DNA of 46,721 nucleotides from assembly GCA_002840905.1 (NCBI GenBank), contig PHDD01000031.1:1-46721 (forward strand). Reading direction: 5' to 3'. Positions 25,464 through 34,254 of this stretch are shown here, piece by piece. The position numbers and the translations under genes were made by a program. Numbering within the stretch: position 1 is the stretch's first letter; every line of letters begins with the position of its first letter. Origin of the DNA: Bacteroidetes bacterium HGW-Bacteroidetes-4 (GTDB taxonomy: Bacteria; Bacteroidota; Bacteroidia; Bacteroidales; SZUA-534). Below the pieces are notes generated by a model. It worked only from the letters and a program-made list of their open reading frames with translations, was not told the origin of the DNA and ran no database searches.

Positions 25464-27473
25464 ATGAATAATTTCTTAAACAGACTGGGGGTCAGGGTCA
25501 AGCTTCTTACCAGTTTTGTATTGTTGGCTTCGTTTGTCCTTGTGTTGGGCGTAACGGCTCTTTTTATTCTGAAAAAAATTAAACAAAACCAAAACGAAAC
25601 GCTGGCTGGCATTCATTTGTCGGATGCCTTTTTCGAAGCCAAATATTTTATCCGCTCCGACATGCATATTTTTACCGAATTAATTAAAACCCCCAGTCAG
25701 GAACGATTGGATTATTGGTGGGGAGAACATGAGTTTCAAATACAATTTTTTAACGATCAGCTGAAAAAGATTGAACAGGAATTTTATATAAAAGAAAGCT
25801 TTGAGAACGACACCTTACAAAACCAGGTGCTTGCGGTGGTAATTAATATTAAAAAGCACTATGAGCAAATAATGCTCCCGGTATTTAATAAATTTCACAC
25901 CTTAAAAACGATTGAATTCGATTTGAACCATAAAAAACAACAAGCCAATTCGGATAGCCTCATGCAGGCACAGCTTAATCAGGAACTCGAAGCAATGGCT
26001 CAGAATTACCAGTTAATGAGCCAGGAAGTAACCGATTATGGTTTGTCAATTATTACCCAACTCGATGCCGGAAAAGACCAGGTTCGTAAACTAATAAAAG
26101 CCAAAGAGCTTGACGGCATAAGGATTTTAGGCCGTGTTTTTATTATTTTTCTTGGCATTACTATTCTAGGCGTTCTTTTTTCAATTCTTATTGCAGCTTA
26201 TACATCACTCCTTATTGCACGCCCTGTTCGCCGTATTTTGCAACACGTTAATAAACTTCGCAGGGGTGAACAACCCGATTTAATGGAAATTAAAATGCAG
26301 GATGAGTTTGGCACCATTCAAAATGCACTTAACGATTTAACACATTCGCTGGTACAAACCTCTGTTTTTTCCAACGAAATTGGAAACGGGAACTTTGATG
26401 CTGAATTTAAACCCATGAGCGAAAACGATGTTTTGGGAAATTCCCTGTTGCAGATGCGCGATAGTCTGAAAACTGCCCGCGACGAGGAAAATAAACGTCG
26501 CATTGAGGATGAACGCCGAACCTGGGTTGCCAATGGTTTGGCTAAGTTTGGCGACATAATGCGCCAATCGGGCGATGGCTTAAAGGCCATGGGTTACAAC
26601 CTTATGTCGGGCCTGACTGATTACCTGGGGGCCGTTCAGGGAGCCCTGTTTGTTGTTAACGACGAGAATCCCGAGGATATTTATTACGAACTTATTTCGG
26701 CCATTGCCTTCGGACGCGATAAATTCATGCAAAAACAAATTAAAGTGGGTGAAGGTTTGGTTGGCCGTGTGGCTTACGAAGAGAAAACTATCTATATAAA
26801 GGATGTTCCCGAAAACTATGTAAAAATTACCTCTGGACTCGGAACCTCAAATCCCCGCACCATACTACTGGTGCCAGTTAAATTGGAAGACAAGGTGAAC
26901 GGCGTTATCGAACTGATTTCGTTCAAAGAAATGGAACCCTATCAGATTGAGTTTGTTGAAAAAGTGGGAGAAACCATCGCTTCGTTTATTGCATCGATAA
27001 AAATAAACGAAAAAACAGCGCTGTTACTATCCGAATCCCGAAGCAAATCGGAAGAACTTTCGGCTCAGGAAGAGGAAATGCGGCAAAACATGGAAGAACT
27101 TCAGGCCACACAGGAAGAAGCGGCCCGGCGTGAGGAAGAGCGAAACATGCTTTGGGAAGCCTTAGGTAAAATTAACGGCATTATCGAGACCGATTTAAAC
27201 GGAACCATTCTGAATGCCAATCAAAATTTGTGTAAGTTAATTAATCGTTCGCTTACCGAACTCACCGGAATAAACTACCCGGATTTATTTTTGACAAAGG
27301 TGGGTGAAAGCACAGAAAGTATCTGGAATAAAGTAACGGAAGGCCAAATTGTAAACTTAAATATAAATTATCCGCAAGGTGCTGAATTCATTGAAATGAA
27401 ACATCAACTAACTTTGGTTGCTAATGCACAGGGGAATGGATTAAAAATTTTGATTGTGGTTCAGTCAAACTAA
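25464..27473 (+). CDS. Membrane-bound sensor protein with HAMP, GAF and PAS domains, no output domain
   Basis: A 669-residue protein. TM1 is at about 13-36, a helical periplasmic sensor domain at 37-217, and TM2 at 219-245. A HAMP domain follows (248-298; ARPVRRILQHVNKLRRGEQ) and a second HAMP-like unit (299-345; EIGNGNFDAEFKPMSENDVLG). A GAF domain is at about 372-512 (GAVQGALFVVNDEN, VGEGLVGRVAYEEKTIYIKDVPENYVKI). A signalling coiled coil (515-560; EELSAQEEEMRQNMEELQATQEEAARREEE) leads to a C-terminal PAS-like domain (565-669; INGIIETDLNGTILNANQNLC). There is no histidine kinase, GGDEF, cyclase or methyl-accepting tip. It presumably signals to a partner encoded elsewhere. Monocistronic, with its own terminator. 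Confidence 0.85.
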   Translation: MNNFLNRLGVRVKLLTSFVLLASFVLVLGVTALFILKKIKQNQNETLAGIHLSDAFFEAKYFIRSDMHIFTELIKTPSQERLDYWWGEHEFQIQFFNDQLKKIEQEFYIKESFENDTLQNQVLAVVINIKKHYEQIMLPVFNKFHTLKTIEFDLNHKKQQANSDSLMQAQLNQELEAMAQNYQLMSQEVTDYGLSIITQLDAGKDQVRKLIKAKELDGIRILGRVFIIFLGITILGVLFSILIAAYTSLLIARPVRRILQHVNKLRRGEQPDLMEIKMQDEFGTIQNALNDLTHSLVQTSVFSNEIGNGNFDAEFKPMSENDVLGNSLLQMRDSLKTARDEENKRRIEDERRTWVANGLAKFGDIMRQSGDGLKAMGYNLMSGLTDYLGAVQGALFVVNDENPEDIYYELISAIAFGRDKFMQKQIKVGEGLVGRVAYEEKTIYIKDVPENYVKITSGLGTSNPRTILLVPVKLEDKVNGVIELISFKEMEPYQIEFVEKVGETIASFIASIKINEKTALLLSESRSKSEELSAQEEEMRQNMEELQATQEEAARREEERNMLWEALGKINGIIETDLNGTILNANQNLCKLINRSLTELTGINYPDLFLTKVGESTESIWNKVTEGQIVNLNINYPQGAEFIEMKHQLTLVANAQGNGLKILIVVQSN

Positions 27474-27495
27474 ACAGTTGTACAATCAATTTTTG

Positions 27496-27529
27496 AAAAG
27501 TAGTGACCGTTGGGTTACTACTTTTTTTT
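27496..27529 (+). terminator. Terminator of the HAMP-GAF-PAS gene
   Basis: AAAAGTAGT (27496-27504) pairs with ACTACTTTT (27517-27525), extended inside by ACC/GGT, and is followed by a run of T residues. It lies 22 bases after the stop codon. Confidence 0.88.
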
Positions 27530-27674
27530 ATTTACCGACCCAACATCTGCATTCACCGATTTTTATGTGAATTTTTTCTCAATGCAGTTTATTTTCGCAG
27601 CGTTTATTAGCGTTTAATCAATAGCTGATTTAAAAATGAAAAGTGACAGGCCAATTGGGGAAAATATTCATAAC

Positions 27675-27697
27675 CCGAAGTTGGTTCTTCGGTTTTT
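27675..27697 (+). terminator. Second terminator-like hairpin, upstream of the efflux operon
   Basis: CCGAAG (27675-27680) and CTTCGG (27687-27692) pair perfectly around TTGGTT and are followed by TTTTTC. It lies after the sensor gene's own terminator and about 75 bases before the TolC gene, so it may belong to the efflux operon's leader. A 26-codon reading frame (27636-27716) spans it but has no family signature. Confidence 0.55.
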
Positions 27698-27771
27698 CTT
27701 GAAAAAAAAATGTTAAATAGAATTAACCATTAGTTGTCTGGTGTGTTTATGTAGATTACTCTTAACAAAGA

Positions 27772-29106
27772 ATGCAGAAATATCTTAAAACCATGAATCA
27801 ATTGAAACTACTTTATGTTGTTTGTCTGATAGGCGTATCAGGTATTTTTAATGCCGGAGCACAAACCGATTCGGTGTATCGCTTTACGCTGGAACAGGCG
27901 CAGGAATTTGCCATCAATCATTTTTTTGTGAGCCAGAATGCCAAACTTGATATCGAGATTGCCCGCAAAAAGATTTGGGAAACCACAGCACTTGGCTTAC
28001 CACAGGTATCCGGAACCTTTAATTACCAACATGTTCCCAATCCGCCTACCATGACTTTTCCCGACCAAAACGGAAACCCAGCCGAAATAAAGCTGGCACT
28101 TGAAAACAGCGCTACTTACGGAGCTACAGTTTCACAACTGGTGTTTAGTGGCGAATATATTGTGGGTTTGCAGGCCTCAAGAACTTACCGGACATTTGCT
28201 GAAGAGAATTACGAGAAAGTTCGCATCGATCTGAAGGAAACCCTTGCCGGAACCTATTATACGGTGTTAATTTTGGAACAAAATCGCGAAATTGTTTCTC
28301 AAACAGTCGAAAACCTGAGGCTCAACTTAAATCATTTGGAACGTTTTTTTGAACAAGGCCTGGTTGAAGATACCGATGTGGACCAGTTAAACCTGGTTTT
28401 GAAACGCACCGAAAATAGTTTGCTTACCATTGAAAGGCAAGTTGAGAACATTCGCAAATTGCTTACAATTCAGCTGGGATTACCCGCCGGTAGTAAGGTT
28501 GTTTTGCTTGAGTCGCTGGAGTCTTTGGTGAATAAAAACCTGATTGCCCCCACAAACTATACGTTTAATCTGGAAGAGCACATTGATTACCGCTTGTTGC
28601 AGACCAACGAAGAATTGATGGATTTAAGTATGAACCGCGAGAAATCAACTTTTTTGCCCTCGGTGAGTGCTTTTTACCAGTATTCTGATAAAACCGATAA
28701 ACCTGATTTTGATTTTACCATTAAACACGTGATGGGAGTCAACGTAAGTATTCCAATTTTCTCAAGCGGAATGCGCATGGCTAAAGTAAGTCAGGCAAAA
28801 ATGGAACTTGAAAAAACCCGAAACCAGAAAGAGCAGCAATCGCAAATGCTTATTCTGGGAGCTCAACAAGCATTAAGCGAATACAATTCGGCTTTTGAAA
28901 ATTACACCAACGAAAAACAAAATTTTGAACTCTCACAAAAAGTATTCGACCATACTACCCTAAAGTTTAAACAGGGTATGGTGTCGGCACTTGATTTAAC
29001 AACAGTAAACAATCAGTTGTTACAGGCTCAACTTAGTTATGCGACTGCTGTACAGGATTTGCTAACTAAAAAAGTTGCCCTCGACAAAGCATACAGTAAA
29101 CTTTAA
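27772..29106 (+). CDS. TolC-family outer membrane efflux protein
   Basis: The outer-membrane channel of a tripartite efflux pump. The 444-residue protein has a signal peptide ending INAGAQ-like (SGIFNAGAQ). It shows the two-fold repeated OEP pattern: FTLEQAQEFAINHFFVSQNAKLDIEIARKKI and, in the second half, LLQTNEELMDLSMNREKSTFLPSVSAFYQY. Long coiled helices follow (ENFEL-like KQNFELSQKVFDHTTLKFKQGMVSALDLTTVNNQLLQAQLSYATAVQDLL). A start at 27793 (MNQLKLLYVV) would also give a good signal peptide; I cannot decide between them. First of three genes, 19 bases before the adaptor gene. Confidence 0.92.
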   Translation: MQKYLKTMNQLKLLYVVCLIGVSGIFNAGAQTDSVYRFTLEQAQEFAINHFFVSQNAKLDIEIARKKIWETTALGLPQVSGTFNYQHVPNPPTMTFPDQNGNPAEIKLALENSATYGATVSQLVFSGEYIVGLQASRTYRTFAEENYEKVRIDLKETLAGTYYTVLILEQNREIVSQTVENLRLNLNHLERFFEQGLVEDTDVDQLNLVLKRTENSLLTIERQVENIRKLLTIQLGLPAGSKVVLLESLESLVNKNLIAPTNYTFNLEEHIDYRLLQTNEELMDLSMNREKSTFLPSVSAFYQYSDKTDKPDFDFTIKHVMGVNVSIPIFSSGMRMAKVSQAKMELEKTRNQKEQQSQMLILGAQQALSEYNSAFENYTNEKQNFELSQKVFDHTTLKFKQGMVSALDLTTVNNQLLQAQLSYATAVQDLLTKKVALDKAYSKL

Positions 29107-29125
29107 CTCATAAAACCTTAGATAC

Positions 29126-30244
29126 ATGAAAACACTTTTATTTACGCTTCCTATAGTGCTTCTTTTAGCTTCGTGTGGTTCGGACGACGATGCCATAAAA
29201 AAGAAAATTATTATGAAGAAGCAGCAACTGGTTAAAATTGAACAGCAAATTGCTGCGCTCGAACAACAGTTGTCCGACACTACGCCCGAAAATAACAACC
29301 TTCCGGTTGAGGTGAAGACAATGGGTTATGAACCCTTCAATCATTACTTTGTCGTTTTCGGAAACGTTGAAGCCGAAAAATACGGAATGATCAGTCCCGA
29401 AATGGTCGGACGCATTGCAACCATCGAAGTTAACGAGGGCCAACGGGTTACCAAAGGACAATTGTTGCTCACCTTAAACACCGAAGCCGTCGAAAGTCAG
29501 ATAAAATCGCTGGAAACGAATCTGGAACTGGCTGCATCGACTTACGAAAAACAAAAAGCCCTTTGGGATCAAAAAATTGGTTCCGAGATTCAGTACCTCC
29601 AGGCCAAATCGGGAAAGGAAAGTCTCGAAGCTCAGCTGAGTTCACTTAAAGCCCAGCTTAAAATGGCCCAGCTCCGAGCCCCTTACGATGGGGTAGTGAA
29701 TAAAATTTATCCTAAAAAAGGCGAAATGGCCGGACCAGGAATGCCCGGAGTGGAATTTGTTAACCTGAAAAAACTAAACATTCGCGCTCAGGTTTCTGAA
29801 AAATACCTGGCCCAGGTAAACCAGGGACAAAAGGTGGAATTGTTGTTTGCATCGATGCCCGACATAAAAATTACCACGCCTATTGTGCGGATTTCAAAAG
29901 TGCTCAATGCCAAAAGCCGTACGTTCGAGATTGAGTTAAACATCGATAACAGCAACGAAAAACTGGTACCCAATATGGTTTCAACCATACGAATAAACGA
30001 TTACAGTAACCCTGAAGCCCTGATTATTCCCTCTTTGGTTGTAAAGAAAGACATCTCGGCCTCCTACGTTTACCTGGCGGTTGCCGATGGCGACAGCTAT
30101 GTGGTTGAAAAACGCAAAGTGGAACTGGGACATGCCTATCAGGAACATACCGAAGTTATTTCAGGACTTAAGGCTGGCGACAAGGTTATCGTTAAGGGCT
30201 ACAATCTGGTTAGTTCCGGTATCCCGGTTAACATTAAACAATAA
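29126..30244 (+). CDS. RND efflux periplasmic adaptor (HlyD/MFP family) lipoprotein
   Basis: The membrane-fusion protein that links the RND transporter to the TolC channel. The 372-residue protein begins with a lipoprotein signal (LLLASCG, Cys about residue 17) and an unusual short coiled coil (KKQQLVKIEQQIAALEQQL, about 32-50). The lipoyl half-motifs follow (MVGRIATIEVNEGQRVTKGQLLLTLN and LRAPYDGVVNKIYPKKGEMAGPG) around a helical hairpin (about 110-190), then the beta-barrel domain (KKLNIRAQVSEKYLAQVNQGQKVEL) and the membrane-proximal domain (GLKAGDKVIVKGYNLVSSGIPVNI). It lies between the TolC and RND genes with short gaps (19 and 21 bases), so all three are one operon. Confidence 0.94.
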   Translation: MKTLLFTLPIVLLLASCGSDDDAIKKKIIMKKQQLVKIEQQIAALEQQLSDTTPENNNLPVEVKTMGYEPFNHYFVVFGNVEAEKYGMISPEMVGRIATIEVNEGQRVTKGQLLLTLNTEAVESQIKSLETNLELAASTYEKQKALWDQKIGSEIQYLQAKSGKESLEAQLSSLKAQLKMAQLRAPYDGVVNKIYPKKGEMAGPGMPGVEFVNLKKLNIRAQVSEKYLAQVNQGQKVELLFASMPDIKITTPIVRISKVLNAKSRTFEIELNIDNSNEKLVPNMVSTIRINDYSNPEALIIPSLVVKKDISASYVYLAVADGDSYVVEKRKVELGHAYQEHTEVISGLKAGDKVIVKGYNLVSSGIPVNIKQ

Positions 30245-30265
30245 TTTACCGAAGAACTATTTGTT

Positions 30266-33200
30266 ATGAATGATTCTGTAAAAAAACCAAATAAGTTCAG
30301 GGAGTTTAAACTAACCTCGCTGGCACTGAATAATAAAAATACCGTTTACCTGTTAACGGTAATTCTGATTTATTTTGGATGGACCTCGTATGTGGGCTTG
30401 CCCAAGGAATTGTTTCCCGAGATTGTGTGGCCACAAATTGTGGTCAACACCGTGTATCCGGGCAACGCTCCTGAGGATATCGAAAATCTGATTACCCGCC
30501 CGCTCGAAAAAGAACTCGAAAATGTACGAGGTATGAAGGAGATAACTTCTATTTCGGCGCAGGATGCTTCCATTATTTTTGTAGAATTCAATACCGATGT
30601 GGAAATTGAAGATGCCCTGAGACGGGTGAAAGATGCTGTGGATGTTGCTAAGAGCGAATTGCCTTCGGAAAATGATCTGGTGGGCCCCAATTCGTTCGAC
30701 ATCGACTTTTCGGAATTTCCCATCCTGAACATTAACCTCTCGGGCGATTACAGCATCGAAGAACTAAAAAAATATGCCGAGTACCTCGAAGACGAAATGG
30801 AAAGTATAAACGAGGTTTCAAAAGTTGCCATCGAAGGGGTGAACGAGCGCGAAATAAAAATCAATGTTGATTTAATTAAACTCGAAGCTTTCGACTTAAG
30901 TTTTAACAGCATTATTGGAGCTATTCAGAGCGAAAACCTTTCGATGTCGGGCGGTGAAATCCTCTTGGGACAAACCCGCCGGAACCTCAGGGTGCTGGGT
31001 GAGTTTAAATCGATGAAAGACATTGAAAACATTATCATCTCGAGTGACGATGGAAACATTGTTTACTTGCGAGATGTGGCTCAGGTGATTGATGGCTACC
31101 AGGAACCATCGAGCTTTGCACGCCTCGACAAGCAGTCGGTGGTCTCAGTTCAGGTGGTTAAGAAGGGTGGAGAGAACTTATTATCGACCACTGAGAAAGT
31201 ATTTAGCGTGTTGAACAAAGCCAAAGCCGACAACATGCTTCCTAAAGATTTAAACATATCAATTACTAATGATCAGAGCGAACTGGTGAAAATGCAACTC
31301 AGCAACCTCGAGAACTCCATGATTATGGGAGTGATCTTTGTTATTCTGGTGCTCTTTTTCTTTTTGGGTACACGTAACGCTTTGTTCGTGGGTCTGGCGA
31401 TTCCCCTGTCAATGATGATTTCGTTTGTGATAATCGGGGCCATCGACTTCCGCATTAACATGATTGTGCTTTTCTCGCTGATTCTGGCTTTAGGAATGTT
31501 GGTCGATAATGCCATTGTGGTAGTTGAAAATATTTACCGCTTTGTCGACAACGGATACGAACCCTGGGAAGCAGCAAAACGAGGGGTGGGCGAGATAGCC
31601 ATACCCATTATTGCATCTACCTTAACCACACTGGCAGCCTTTTTCCCACTGGTTCTCTGGGAAGGAATTATGGGGGAATTTATGAAATACATGCCCATAA
31701 CCCTGATTATTGTGTTAACGTCGTCGTTGTTTGTGGCGCTGGTAATTATTCCGGTGTTCTCGGCCACCTTTATAAAAGTGAAGAATGGGGATGAGGAAAA
31801 TACCCAACGTAAAAAACGCATCGGGCTTTATGCCGCTTTGTTTATGATAATAGTGGGTGCCTTATTTCTTTTCGGAGGTAAAATGGTAATGGGTAACCTG
31901 TTGGTTCTTTTTGGTATCATCGGACTAATGAATCTGATGTTCCTGAGCCGCATGGAATCGTGGTTTCAGCAGATTTTCCTGGTTAGGATGGAGAATTTGT
32001 ACACCCGTTCGCTCCATTTTGCCCTGCGCGGAAAAAACCTGTTGCTGTTTTTCTTTGGCACCATCATGTTGCTAATAATTACCATTGTGTTGTTTTTCTC
32101 GCGAATGCCCGATGTGTTACTGTTTCCCGACAGCGATCCCAATTACATCAATATAATTTGCGAATTGCCTGTGGGAACCGATATTACCGGTACCAATCAG
32201 TTTGTATTGGAACTCGAAGAAGACGTTATCAGTCATCTCCAACAACAAGGTGCTTTGGTCCCGGGAAATAAAAATGAAAGTATTGTGGAATCGGTTTTGG
32301 CAACGGTAGGTAAAGGCGATCCCAACGATTTTACGGTTAATACCTCACCCAATAAAGCGCTGATAACTATTAGTTTTATTGACTATGAATTGCGTAAAGG
32401 AAAAAATACGGCTAAAATTATGCAGGAGCTTACCACTTACTTAAAGGGGGCTTATGCCGGAGTTGAAATGTCGTTTGGAAAAGATGAGGGCGGACCTCCA
32501 ACCGGGAAACCCATTAACCTTGAGATTATCGGACCAGAATTCGACCGGCTGGTACATTTGGCAGATACCATTAAAGCTTATCTCGATCTAGCCGGCATCG
32601 ATGGCATCGAAGGCTTAAAAATGAATATCAGTACCCAGCAGCCCGAGTTGCTTATCCATGTTGATCGCGACAAAGCCCAGCGTTTTGGGTTGAGTACCGG
32701 TTTAATTGGATCTACCTTGCGTAATGCTTTGTTTGGGTTCGAAGTTTCCGATTTTAAGGTAGGCGAAGACGAATACCCCATTCAAATACGTTTAAAAGAC
32801 GAATACCGCTATGATTTAGCCGCTTTGGAAAACATGAAATTAACCGTTTTTGGCGACGGACCTCCGGTACACATTCCCTTGTCGAGTGTGGCTGAATTTG
32901 AATACAGTACCACCTTTAGCTCCGTTCGGCGTAAAAACCTGAACCGGGTAATCACGCTGGCTTCGAATGTTATTGAGGGCTATAATGCAAACACCATCAA
33001 CCAGCAATTGGCCAATCAAATGAAATCATTCCAAATGCCAGTGGGTTATACCTATGAATTTACAGGTGAGCAGCAGGAGCAAAACGAGTCGTCCAGTTTT
33101 TTGGGCAACGCCATGCTTATTGCCTTGGCGCTTATTATGCTCATACTGGTAACCCAGTTTAATTCGCTTATCAGAACGGTGATTATTATGGCCAGTATCC

Positions 33201-33754
33201 TTTTCAGTACCATTGGAGTGTTCGGAGGTCTGTGGACCTTCGATATGGATTTCATCATTATCATGACCGGGATTGGTATTATTTCGCTGGCCGGAATTGT
33301 GGTGAACAATGCCATTGTACTTATTGATTACACCGAACTGCTGAAAAACCGCAAACGTCAGGAACTGGGCCTGCCCAAAGATGCCTTTTTGCCGGTTAGC
33401 GTGGCTACCGAATGTATTGTTGAGGCTGGAAAAACCAGGCTGCGTCCTGTGTTATTAACGGCTATTACCACTATTTTAGGACTGCTGCCCATGGCCGTGG
33501 GTATGAACTTCGATTTTCAGGGCTTGCTCACCAACTATGATCCCAACATCTATTTTGGTGGTGATATGGCTGCCATGTGGAGCCCCATGAGCTGGACCGT
33601 TATTTTTGGTTTAACTTTTTCAACCTTTTTAACGCTGGTGATAGTACCGGTTATGTACCGGATGACTACAATTGCCCAGAAAAAATGGATGCTTTTGGCA
33701 GACAAACTTAAAGACAAGCGCAGCGATTTACTGGCTGCCGATCAGGAGGTCTAA
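30266..33754 (+). CDS. RND-family efflux transporter permease (AcrB-like)
   Basis: A proton-driven inner-membrane exporter. The 1162-residue protein starts with TM1 (VYLLTVILIYFGWTSY) and the large periplasmic porter domain (GNAPEDIENLITRPLEKELENVRGMKEITS). The TM4 proton-relay signature SLILALGMLVDNAIVVVENIYR carries the conserved Asp-Asn. The second half shows the matching GIGIISLAGIVVNNAIVLIDY and RLRPVLLTAITTILGLLPMA. Between TM6 and TM7 (about residues 515-565) there are two additional hydrophobic stretches, GLYAALFMIIVGALFLFGG and MGNLLVLFGIIGLMNLMFL, which make it longer than the usual about 1040-residue AcrB. Substrate not predictable: it could be drugs, lipids or metals, though no metal-binding Met/His cluster stands out. 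Last gene of the operon. Confidence 0.95.
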   Translation: MNDSVKKPNKFREFKLTSLALNNKNTVYLLTVILIYFGWTSYVGLPKELFPEIVWPQIVVNTVYPGNAPEDIENLITRPLEKELENVRGMKEITSISAQDASIIFVEFNTDVEIEDALRRVKDAVDVAKSELPSENDLVGPNSFDIDFSEFPILNINLSGDYSIEELKKYAEYLEDEMESINEVSKVAIEGVNEREIKINVDLIKLEAFDLSFNSIIGAIQSENLSMSGGEILLGQTRRNLRVLGEFKSMKDIENIIISSDDGNIVYLRDVAQVIDGYQEPSSFARLDKQSVVSVQVVKKGGENLLSTTEKVFSVLNKAKADNMLPKDLNISITNDQSELVKMQLSNLENSMIMGVIFVILVLFFFLGTRNALFVGLAIPLSMMISFVIIGAIDFRINMIVLFSLILALGMLVDNAIVVVENIYRFVDNGYEPWEAAKRGVGEIAIPIIASTLTTLAAFFPLVLWEGIMGEFMKYMPITLIIVLTSSLFVALVIIPVFSATFIKVKNGDEENTQRKKRIGLYAALFMIIVGALFLFGGKMVMGNLLVLFGIIGLMNLMFLSRMESWFQQIFLVRMENLYTRSLHFALRGKNLLLFFFGTIMLLIITIVLFFSRMPDVLLFPDSDPNYINIICELPVGTDITGTNQFVLELEEDVISHLQQQGALVPGNKNESIVESVLATVGKGDPNDFTVNTSPNKALITISFIDYELRKGKNTAKIMQELTTYLKGAYAGVEMSFGKDEGGPPTGKPINLEIIGPEFDRLVHLADTIKAYLDLAGIDGIEGLKMNISTQQPELLIHVDRDKAQRFGLSTGLIGSTLRNALFGFEVSDFKVGEDEYPIQIRLKDEYRYDLAALENMKLTVFGDGPPVHIPLSSVAEFEYSTTFSSVRRKNLNRVITLASNVIEGYNANTINQQLANQMKSFQMPVGYTYEFTGEQQEQNESSSFLGNAMLIALALIMLILVTQFNSLIRTVIIMASILFSTIGVFGGLWTFDMDFIIIMTGIGIISLAGIVVNNAIVLIDYTELLKNRKRQELGLPKDAFLPVSVATECIVEAGKTRLRPVLLTAITTILGLLPMAVGMNFDFQGLLTNYDPNIYFGGDMAAMWSPMSWTVIFGLTFSTFLTLVIVPVMYRMTTIAQKKWMLLADKLKDKRSDLLAADQEV

Positions 33755-33779
33755 ATTTTTAGTTGGTTAATATATTCAT

Positions 33780-33811
33780 GGTCCGGCAAGCGTTCTTGTC
33801 GGGCCTTTTTT
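33780..33811 (+). terminator. Terminator of the efflux operon
   Basis: GGTCCGGCAAG (33780-33790) and CTTGTCGGGCC (33795-33805) form an eleven-pair stem with two G-T pairs, closed by CGTT and followed by six or more T residues. It is 25 bases after the RND stop codon. Confidence 0.9.
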
Positions 33812-34166
33812 ATTTGTTGTCCCATAGCTTCAGCTTTTACAGAGCACTTTGGGTTGGTTTTTGGTTGGTGACATTTACTGCTGCCACTGTATTGTTTGAA
33901 GCTATTTCACAGGAAGCATTTCAGCGGCTTAAAACCATACTGCACGGCTGCAGCAAGTAATTCAGGGGCTGAATTCACTGTTGTGGGTGAACTAGTTTCT
34001 TCTACGTAATACAAAATAGGCGAAGTGTAAGGAGTTGTATCGTGTTTACAATTGTACCAGATGCTACGGTAAAAAGACACAGACAGAAAATGGGTGAACC
34101 CAACATTTGGTACAAAAGTTCATCTAAAAAGGTATTTATTTCCCTGTGATTAGTTGTTTACAAGAG
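33812..34166. other. Gene-free stretch upstream of the pectate lyase
   Basis: No gene that I can support; a 65-codon frame here crosses the efflux terminator and has no family features. A short palindrome, TGGGTGAACCCA at about 34092-34103, is the only notable site and could be an operator for the pectate lyase gene, but this is speculative. Confidence 0.45.
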
Positions 34167-34174
34167 TACTTTTG
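34167..34174 (+). promoter_or_regulatory. Candidate -7 element for the pectate lyase gene
   Basis: TACTTTTG matches TAnnTTTG and would start transcription near 34181, about 75 bases before the ATG. No good -33 TTTG is seen. Confidence 0.4.
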
Positions 34175-34254
34175 TGTTAAAAGAAGCAACCACACCTAAA
34201 GTACTGGATTTGGGACGCCTCTAAACACTCATTATACTTTTAACTTACTATTTC

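Noticed and set aside
33763-33960. A 65-codon open reading frame after the RND gene
   Set aside because: It runs through the efflux operon's terminator, has no family features and no promoter of its own.
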